A stretch of 64,000 bases of DNA from Lachnospiraceae bacterium (GTDB lineage: Bacteria; Bacillota; Clostridia; Lachnospirales; Lachnospiraceae). Positions 58,806 to 64,000 of this stretch are shown here, piece by piece; within the stretch, counting starts at the first letter, position 1; every line of letters starts with the position of its first letter. The notes beneath the pieces are model-generated. The model had not been told where the DNA came from. It worked only from the letters and a program-made list of their open reading frames with translations, and did no database searches. The stretch spans positions 1 through 64,000 of the forward strand of contig JAEEOO010000051.1 in the NCBI GenBank assembly GCA_016284315.1, given 5' to 3'. The translations under genes and the position numbers were made by a program.

Positions 58806-60132
58806 TAATAATACCTCCCTTAAAAATAAAGTAGAATACATTTATTGCTGCTGCCGCAACCCACGCAAGAGGAGTCGCTGTTGATAATCCCACAAATCCA
58901 AAAATCCTGCTGATAACAACTGCCGCAATTATTCTCATCGTAAGTTCGAGGACTCCGCCAATCATCGGAATCTTAGTAACCCCCATTCCCTGTACCGCTG
59001 CTCTGAAAACAAAGAGAACAGCCGCACTCCATAAAAACAGGGATTCTATCGTCATATATATTTGAGCAAGCCGTAAAACTTCTGTTTCGCCTTTTCCAAC
59101 AAACAAGGCTACCAAAGGTTTGCACGCAATGATCAATATAACGCCGCTTAGTATACTGAAAGCCACCTCTGCGATAAGGGACATTTTAACTCCTTCTCTT
59201 ATCCTGTCAGGCTTTCCCGCTCCGTAATTCTGGGCTGTAAACGTTACAAGAGCCGTTGCTATGGCAAACATTGGTGAAACTGTAAAGGAATCAATCTTGC
59301 TGCAAGCAGTATATGCCGCTATAGCCTCCGGCCCTATATTGTTAAGGGCGCTCTGGAAAAACATAACTCCGATACCCGTGATGGAATTCTGAACAGATAT
59401 GGGAAGTCCTGTTTTTACATGATCCCAGAAAAAGCCTTTATCTATCTTGAAATCAGAAAGATTAAGCCTAAAGATCTCGTATTTCCCGATACTATAGATC
59501 ATACAGGTTACTCCCGCCAAAGACTGGGAAATGACCGTTGCCCATGCTGCCCCACCTACTCCCATTCCAAACTTTAAGATAAGAAGAAAGTCAAGGCCGA
59601 TATTTACGACAGAGGCAATGATCAGAAATACAAGCGGAGTTAAGCTGTCACCAATGGCTCTAAGAAGGCTGGAAACCATATTGTAAAGAAGGATCCCGGC
59701 AAATCCCGCTATACATATGAACTGATATATATATGCATCCTCATAAAGTCTCTCGGGGATATTCAATATAACGAAAAGACTTTTTAAAAAGGCCATTCCA
59801 AGTATCGTACACGTTGCCGCTATTATCACCCCGATAATATAAACAACAGCAACACTCTTCTTTGCGCTTTTCATGTCTCCCGCACCGATATACTGTGAGG
59901 TAAGGATCGTAACTCCGCTAGACAAGCCAGACATAAAGCTGAATATAATGAAATGAATACTGTTTGTAGAACCGACTGCCGCCAATGCATCAGCTCCCAT
60001 CGTCCTTCCAACGATTACGGTATCGGCAAGAGAATACATCTGCTGAAAGATATTACCGATAAGAACCGGAAGCATGAATAAAATTATCTTTTTAAATGGA
60101 CTTCCAACCGTCAGGTCCATTTTATCTCTCAT
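58783..60132 (-). CDS. MATE family efflux transporter
   Basis: Twelve-helix antiporter of 449 residues. FMLPVLIGNIFQQMYSLADT and VIVGRTMGADALAAVGSTN are classic MATE N-lobe motifs, and AIATALVTFTAQNYGAGKPD marks the C-lobe. The ATG at 60132 follows AAAGGA; a GTG six codons upstream is less likely. Its 3' end overlaps the glycosidase-like gene, an unusual pairing; the exported compound is unknown. Confidence 0.92.
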   Translation of the reverse strand: MRDKMDLTVGSPFKKIILFMLPVLIGNIFQQMYSLADTVIVGRTMGADALAAVGSTNSIHFIIFSFMSGLSSGVTILTSQYIGAGDMKSAKKSVAVVYIIGVIIAATCTILGMAFLKSLFVILNIPERLYEDAYIYQFICIAGFAGILLYNMVSSLLRAIGDSLTPLVFLIIASVVNIGLDFLLILKFGMGVGGAAWATVISQSLAGVTCMIYSIGKYEIFRLNLSDFKIDKGFFWDHVKTGLPISVQNSITGIGVMFFQSALNNIGPEAIAAYTACSKIDSFTVSPMFAIATALVTFTAQNYGAGKPDRIREGVKMSLIAEVAFSILSGVILIIACKPLVALFVGKGETEVLRLAQIYMTIESLFLWSAAVLFVFRAAVQGMGVTKIPMIGGVLELTMRIIAAVVISRIFGFVGLSTATPLAWVAAAAINVFYFIFKGGIINERVRKL

Positions 60133-60257
60133 TTTGTTATTTCCTTTCACAAACTATTGAGAAATCTCTAATAACCAAGATAATTTTAATACATTATTTC
60201 ACAATATACTAACACAATCTTTCAGTATATTGCTAAACTATGCCACTATGACTGCAT

Positions 60258-60296
60258 AAAAAAAGAACCGATCCAAAAAATGATTTGGATCGGTCC
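60258..60296 (-). terminator. Intrinsic terminator of flavodoxin gene
   Basis: About 11-bp stem CCGATCCAAA/TTTGGATCGG (60268-60277, 60284-60293, plus flanking pairs) followed on the minus strand by seven T (60258-60264). Confidence 0.85.
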
Positions 60297-60309
60297 TTTG
60301 TAATAACCA

Positions 60310-60717
60310 TTATTTATATCTCTGAACGAACTCTACTGCTGCCTTAAGGTCATCTGCATTAGGTCTTCCCTTGTGAAGTCCGTTAAATTCTCCTCTGCAG
60401 TGGAACTCATTGGGATCCATGGCGATTCCGACTTTGTCTGCAACCGCTTTAACCTTTTTAAAGGTTGAGTTAAGCATTGCTGCTGTTCCGAAGTTCACGA
60501 TCTTGCCTACAAGATTCTTATCAAGCGATCCTACAAACTGTCTTACTTCAGGATCAATAGAAAATGCATAATAAGAATTACCAAGGAAAAGAAGGTCAAC
60601 CTTTTCAGTTACAGGCTCTGTAATTGGAAGTGCTTCTACTCCAAGTTCTTTTGCAATAGCCTCAGCAAGTCTCTTGGTGTTACCGGTCTTTGTATAATAT
60701 CTAACTGCATATGTCAT
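60310..60717 (-). CDS. Flavodoxin family protein
   Basis: Short-chain flavodoxin-like protein of 135 residues. The phosphate loop is YYTKTGNTKRLAEAIA (8-23), followed by LLFLGNSYYAFSID and IVNFGTAAML of the flavin site. Likely an FMN electron carrier in the cytoplasm. It stands alone between a strong promoter and a terminator. A ribosome site AGGAGG precedes the ATG. Confidence 0.88.
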   Translation of the reverse strand: MTYAVRYYTKTGNTKRLAEAIAKELGVEALPITEPVTEKVDLLFLGNSYYAFSIDPEVRQFVGSLDKNLVGKIVNFGTAAMLNSTFKKVKAVADKVGIAMDPNEFHCRGEFNGLHKGRPNADDLKAAVEFVQRYK

Positions 60718-60766
60718 TTTTATGTCCTCCTGTATGACTGATTATTGTCTTGTTTGATTTAATTAA

Positions 60767-60796
60767 ATTATATTGCGTTCAATCTATAATTGTCAA
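60767..60796 (-). promoter_or_regulatory. Promoter of flavodoxin gene
   Basis: Minus-strand -35 TTGACA (60791-60796), 18-bp spacer, -10 TATAAT (60767-60772): both hexamers are consensus. Confidence 0.8.
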
Positions 60797-60905
60797 TCAT
60801 ATAATTCTAAAAAAACTGTTAAATAGAAAAATACTCGTAGGGCCTCTTTTCCGCCTTGTTTTTATTTCCCGCGTAAATATATTAATGTTAATCATTAATT
60901 TCTTG

Positions 60906-60955
60906 TTGACAAAAGTAAATTATCATGCAATTATATACTTGTAAATCAGATTTAC
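60906..60955 (+). promoter_or_regulatory. Promoter and dyad upstream of the DUF2975-HTH pair
   Basis: -35 TTGACA (60906-60911) with an A/T-rich -10 (AATTAT or ATTATA, from 60929) and a perfect dyad GTAAAT-CAG-ATTTAC (60941-60955) near the expected transcription start, a candidate site for the HTH partner. Confidence 0.5.
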
Positions 60956-61007
60956 TTAAGTTATTTGAATATTTATAGTCCCAAAGAAATCGGAGGAGGA
61001 TTTAATT

Positions 61008-61622
61008 ATGAGTAAAGAAAGTATCAAGTTGGCAAGAATAAAAAAGAGCTGTCATGTAGTCGGAATCGTTACAAAAGTAATATTTATTATCTGCGTAGTT
61101 CTTACCGTGCTGGCGCTTACAAGCGGCATCGTCTTTGCCGCAAATCATAAAACCTTAAACAGTTCCATTGAGAAACTTATGGAATCATTCAGTTCCGGCG
61201 ATGCATCTAACGCAGTGGCCTATTCTGCTTCTGTTTACAGCTCTTCCGGCGGTGGTTTGTTAAATAAAGACTTTATCACAAACTTCGATTCATCGGTGCC
61301 TGCAATTAAAGAAGCAATTAACGAAACGCCCTACAGTGTCGCAATCAGTATGTATTCATTTGCAGCCGCCCTCATTATAGCAATGACCGCGCTATCAATG
61401 TTTCTTCTTTTCTCGGTATTTAGTTTCATCGAAAAGGAAGATACTCCTTTTAGCGACAGGGCTTTGAAAAAACTGCTGGTTTCCCTGATCATCATCGATG
61501 TTGTAATTGGTTTAACATCAAGTCCCGGATTTGGCGTAATTGGTGGTCTTATCACCTGGGCTGTTTACACTATCATGGACTACGGTCGTACACTCCAGAT
61601 TCAGTCAGATGAAACTCTGTAA
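61008..61622 (+). CDS. DUF2975 family membrane protein
   Basis: Protein of 204 residues with four hydrophobic segments (about 21-45, 110-135, 154-172, 175-195) and one external loop rich in Ser. The C-terminal half, with FSFIEKEDTPFSDRALKKLL, is typical of DUF2975. These proteins are regularly encoded just before a small HTH protein, as here (28 nt), and the pair is thought to be a membrane sensor with its regulator; the signal is unknown. Ribosome site GGAGGAGG. Confidence 0.85.
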   Translation: MSKESIKLARIKKSCHVVGIVTKVIFIICVVLTVLALTSGIVFAANHKTLNSSIEKLMESFSSGDASNAVAYSASVYSSSGGGLLNKDFITNFDSSVPAIKEAINETPYSVAISMYSFAAALIIAMTALSMFLLFSVFSFIEKEDTPFSDRALKKLLVSLIIIDVVIGLTSSPGFGVIGGLITWAVYTIMDYGRTLQIQSDETL

Positions 61623-61650
61623 ATCAACGCTTACATAAGAGGATGATCAT

Positions 61651-61881
61651 ATGGGAAAAATAATATTGCGGCTTGACCGCGTCATGGCGGACAGAAAGAT
61701 CTCGCTTAAAGACCTTGCCGAAAAGATCGGTATCAGTAATGTAAATCTATCAAAAATGAAAACAGGAAAGATCAGCGCTATCCGTTTCTCAACTTTGAAA
61801 GCAATCTGCGAAACTCTTAACTGTCAACCCGGGGATATACTTGAGTTTGATCCCAATGCCCCGGATGACGAAGAAGAATAA
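61651..61881 (+). CDS. Small XRE/YozG-type HTH regulator
   Basis: Protein of 76 residues consisting only of a helix-turn-helix domain (LDRVMADRKISLKDLAEKIG, NVNLSKMKTGK, ALICETLNCQPGDILEF-type ending with LNCQPGDILEF) and a short acidic tail. Partner of the preceding membrane protein and probably its autoregulator. Confidence 0.9.
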   Translation: MGKIILRLDRVMADRKISLKDLAEKIGISNVNLSKMKTGKISAIRFSTLKAICETLNCQPGDILEFDPNAPDDEEE

Positions 61882-61939
61882 TAATCGCGTTGACCTAAAG
61901 AATACAATGAACTTTGCCACATACTTTTATGTAAAAGAC

Positions 61940-61963
61940 AAGGGAGCCCCTAGGGACTCCCTT
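61940..61963. repeat. 24-bp direct repeat, left copy (target duplication of IS copy 2)
   Basis: Identical in sequence and orientation to 63559-63582. It is itself a near-perfect palindrome (arms AAGGGAG / CTCCCTT). On the minus strand it is followed by GTCTTTT, so it looks like the original yqeY terminator. Confidence 0.9.
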
Positions 61964-61975
61964 CAGACCGAAGAC

Positions 61976-62009
61976 AAACCGGGTTGGTGTTAATACACCA
62001 GTCCGGTTT
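61976..62009 (-). terminator. IS-internal hairpin overlapping transposase stop (copy 2)
   Basis: On the minus strand AAACCGG...CCGGTTT with inner TGGTG/CACCA and loop TATTAA. The inner stem differs from copy 1 (TAGTG/CACTA) by a compensatory pair change. Confidence 0.65.
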
Positions 62010-63447
62010 TCTCATATATTCCTTTTTGAACTTTTATTTCTATTATTGCTATTATAATAGAGCGGAATAAAGGCCCTAATTGACCATTTTTGAACTTCAT
62101 TTTTGCCAGTTTTTTGAGGTTCATACACGCAAATGTAAGCCCGGTTTTCATCCTCATCCGGGCGTTTCCATACATTTGTGTATATCTGAAACCATGGTTT
62201 TCTTTTGCTGTTCCAAAGATGCGTTCTATAGTCTCTTTACGTTTGGAATAAAGATCGTGCATTCCAAGTGTATGTCTGATGTCTTCGCACATTTCCATGT
62301 AAGGTTCCCAAACATGTCTTGTGATCAACTTAACGTGGTCCTTGCTCTCGGTACATTGATGAAGAAAAGGACATTTGCTACAAACGTTCCCACAGCTTTT
62401 GTACTCTCTATAACCATCCCTGTTGGTTGTGACATATGGCAGCATCTGGTTATTCGGACATATATAACTGTCATAGTATTCGTCATATACATAATCATAT
62501 TTTCTGAAAAAACCTTGCTTGGTCACGGGACGTTTGTATGGAAATAGTGGCTTTATTCCATCATCAATAAGCAGTTTGGCTATTGCAGGTGTTTTGTAAC
62601 CGGCGTCTGCTATCAGGGTTTCTATCCCGATATCTTTGATCTTATCGTACAATCCTTTAAATGTCCTGCTATCATGAAGATTTCCAGGGCTTACGGTATA
62701 TCCCAGTATCCATCCATTTTTATCACATGCAGTTTCAATAGAATACGCAAAGACCTGTTTATGTTCTCCTTTATGAAACCATCCGCTTTCGGGATCAGAG
62801 GTACTGATCTTTATCTCTTTCCCACCGGATCCACCTGATGATGGATGATTATCGTCATCGTCCTTATTTTTTAGCGGCTTCTTTCCATGCTCGGCGCGAT
62901 CATTATTTATCTCTTCTTTTAACTTTTCTTCGTAAAACAATGCTTCCTGTTCAGACTTTTTAACAACAAGTTTGTGATTGTTTGCTCTGGCTTTTACGTG
63001 TGTTGCATCAACAAAAACCTCGCTCGGATCGATCACTTTAGCTTTGTAGCATTCGTCAAGGATATGACTAAATATCTGTTCAAAAAGATCCGTGTCTTTA
63101 AATCGCCGCGTATAATTTTTCCCAAAAGTTGAAAAATGAGGGACAGGATCAAACATATCTAAACCAAGGAACCATCTATAAGCTACGTTCACCTGTATTT
63201 CTTTGATCGTCTGTCGCATGCTCTTTATTCCGTATAAATACTGTATAAACGGAATTTTAATGAGCATGACAGGATCCATACTGGGGCGTCCGTTATCGCT
63301 ACAGTATTTATCTTCAACAAGATCGTATATAAAAGACCAATCTATAGCCTTATCAATAAGTCTTAACAAATGGTCCTGTGGGACCATGTCATCCATACAA
63401 AACATCTGTATCTGAGCGCGTTTCTTATCTGCATCACGAGTCATCAT
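61990..63447 (-). CDS. IS1182 family transposase
   Basis: Full-length DDE transposase of 485 residues. The N-terminus (KRAQIQMFCMDDMVPQDHLL) and GRPSMDPVMLIKIPFIQYLY match the IS1182 group. Likely catalytic residues are the Asp in VFVDATHVKA, the Asp in LIADAGYKTP and the Glu in KRKETIERIFGTAKE; the Cys cluster CGNVCSKCPFLHQC is present. A charged, Gly/Ser-rich linker (residues about 165-215) is the most variable part against copy 1. The ATG at 63447 follows AGGAGGG. Frame intact, so it may be active. Confidence 0.95.
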   Translation of the reverse strand: MMTRDADKKRAQIQMFCMDDMVPQDHLLRLIDKAIDWSFIYDLVEDKYCSDNGRPSMDPVMLIKIPFIQYLYGIKSMRQTIKEIQVNVAYRWFLGLDMFDPVPHFSTFGKNYTRRFKDTDLFEQIFSHILDECYKAKVIDPSEVFVDATHVKARANNHKLVVKKSEQEALFYEEKLKEEINNDRAEHGKKPLKNKDDDDNHPSSGGSGGKEIKISTSDPESGWFHKGEHKQVFAYSIETACDKNGWILGYTVSPGNLHDSRTFKGLYDKIKDIGIETLIADAGYKTPAIAKLLIDDGIKPLFPYKRPVTKQGFFRKYDYVYDEYYDSYICPNNQMLPYVTTNRDGYREYKSCGNVCSKCPFLHQCTESKDHVKLITRHVWEPYMEMCEDIRHTLGMHDLYSKRKETIERIFGTAKENHGFRYTQMYGNARMRMKTGLTFACMNLKKLAKMKFKNGQLGPLFRSIIIAIIEIKVQKGIYEKTGLVY

Positions 63448-63469
63448 AGATCATTCCCTCCTATGAATA

Positions 63470-63498
63470 ATTATACCACAATGTGACACATATGTCAT
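63470..63498 (-). promoter_or_regulatory. Promoter of IS copy 2 transposase
   Basis: Minus-strand -35 ATGACA (63493-63498), 17-bp spacer, -10 TATAAT (63470-63475), inside the element. Confidence 0.7.
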
Positions 63499-63558
63499 TA
63501 TTTAAGTAAAAGAAAAGGCTCAAATCCGTTATAGATCTGAGCCTTTGTCTACAGTCTG

Positions 63559-63582
63559 AAGGGAGCCCCTAGGGACTCCCTT
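63559..63582. repeat. 24-bp direct repeat, right copy (target duplication of IS copy 2)
   Basis: Identical to 61940-61963. It lies 32 bp after the yqeY stop, where that gene's terminator would be expected, so yqeY keeps a hairpin despite the insertion. Confidence 0.9.
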
Positions 63583-63614
63583 TAAACATTTAATATCCGA
63601 AATCATTCGTATCA

Positions 63615-64000
63615 TTAAGCCATCAACTTGGCAACAACTTCGTTAATAACTTTTCCGTCAGCTTTACCTTTAAGCTCGCCCATAACGGCCTTCATAATCT
63701 GGCCTTTGTTCTTAGTAGCGATAACATCAGCAAACTTCTCTTTAAGGATAGCTTCTACTTCCTCTGCGGAAAGCATCTTTGGAGCGTACTCCTCAAAAAC
63801 TTTAAGTCTTGCTTCATACTCTGCCTTAAGTTCTGCACGAGAATCGGGGCAGGTCTCAATCTGTTCCTTAACGCTCTTGATCTCCTTAAGGATAGCCTGA
63901 TCGGTCATCTCATCAGGAATGTCTTCACGGCATCCCGCATCAATAGCCATCTTCTTTGTAGCAGACACAAGAGTTGAAATGGCATCCTTGCGTGCCTTAT
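63615..64000 (-). CDS. GatB/YqeY domain protein (N-terminus beyond window)
   Basis: The frame is open through the right window edge; the first visible residues are KARKDAISTL. About 127 residues are seen. The C-terminal helical YqeY/GatB-tail features are ILKEIKSVKEQIE, LSAEEVEAILKEKFAD and KGQIMKAVMGELKGKADGKV, ending in INEVVAKLMA. Family members are about 147 residues, so some 20 or more residues are missing. The role is unclear; the domain resembles the tRNA-binding tail of GatB. The GTG at 63968 is internal. Confidence 0.85.
   Translation of the reverse strand, partial: KARKDAISTLVSATKKMAIDAGCREDIPDEMTDQAILKEIKSVKEQIETCPDSRAELKAEYEARLKVFEEYAPKMLSAEEVEAILKEKFADVIATKNKGQIMKAVMGELKGKADGKVINEVVAKLMA

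Larger units (their letters stand above)
61964..63558 (-). mobile_element. IS1182-type insertion sequence, complete (copy 2)
   Basis: Element of 1595 bp with terminal inverted repeats 61964-61978 (CAGACCGAAGACAAA) and 63544-63558, matching at 13 of 15 positions, a single transposase gene, an internal terminator and its own promoter. Both sides carry the same 24-bp palindromic direct repeat, taken as the target duplication. Confidence 0.9.

Noticed and set aside
63559-63582. 24-bp palindrome as part of the IS1182-type ends
   Set aside because: Copy 1 has an unrelated 24-bp hairpin at the same place, so the sequence belongs to the target site.

Overview
The window reads as a chromosomal segment of a hemicellulose-degrading Firmicute of the family Lachnospiraceae; Butyrivibrio or Pseudobutyrivibrio is my best guess. 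The reasons are the cytoplasmic xylo-oligosaccharide enzymes without signal peptides, a GH3 glucosidase with swapped domain order, the glucuronate genes uxuA/uxuB, and the housekeeping order priA-def-fmt-rsmB-rlmN-prpC-prkC-rsgA typical of Firmicutes. The genus is inferred from gene content only. Almost all genes lie on the minus strand.

Layout. (1) 1-1394: 3' part of an IS1182-type element. (2) 1434-5856: operon GH8, SGNH esterase, GH43 for intracellular trimming of xylo-oligosaccharides. (3) 5857-6598: gene-free region with stable hairpins and a striking array of seven units with a 53-bp period. (4) 6599-11348: XRE regulator plus a two-subunit ABC exporter. (5) 11503-12446: a RelB/DinJ antitoxin, a decayed yafQ toxin and a DUF3990-like protein. 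(6) 12569-26147: carbohydrate block with a large GH2, an EF-G paralogue, uxuB-uxuA (glucuronate catabolism), a GGDEF protein and a permuted GH3. (7) 26294-31037: carB and a uracil permease. (8) 31270-42841: translation, cell-wall and signalling cluster (rsgA, prkC, prpC, rlmN, rsmB, fmt, def, priA, murE). (9) 42929-46322: a response regulator, two small membrane proteins and an acyltransferase. (10) 46637-55897: feoA-feoB, a MacB/FtsX-type ABC system and a second ABC exporter pair, preceded by a promoter with metalloregulator-like dyads. (11) 56171-60717: a coiled-coil protein, an unusual TIM-barrel protein with a MATE transporter, and a flavodoxin. (12) 61008-61881: DUF2975 membrane protein with its small HTH partner. 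(13) 61964-63558: a complete IS1182-type element, then the 3' part of a yqeY-like gene.

Functionally, xylan fragments taken into the cell would be trimmed by GH8, GH43 and the esterase, beta-linked sugars by GH2 and GH3, and glucuronate side groups passed through UxuB and UxuA.

The least ordinary structures are non-coding: the helically phased 53-bp array at 6226-6595; two IS1182-type elements each abutting a 24-bp hairpin (in the complete copy that hairpin is duplicated as a perfect direct repeat, so the target appears to be a terminator); and a REP-like palindrome family that supplies the ends of two convergent genes at 56733-56909. No rRNA, tRNA or convincing CRISPR array was seen.
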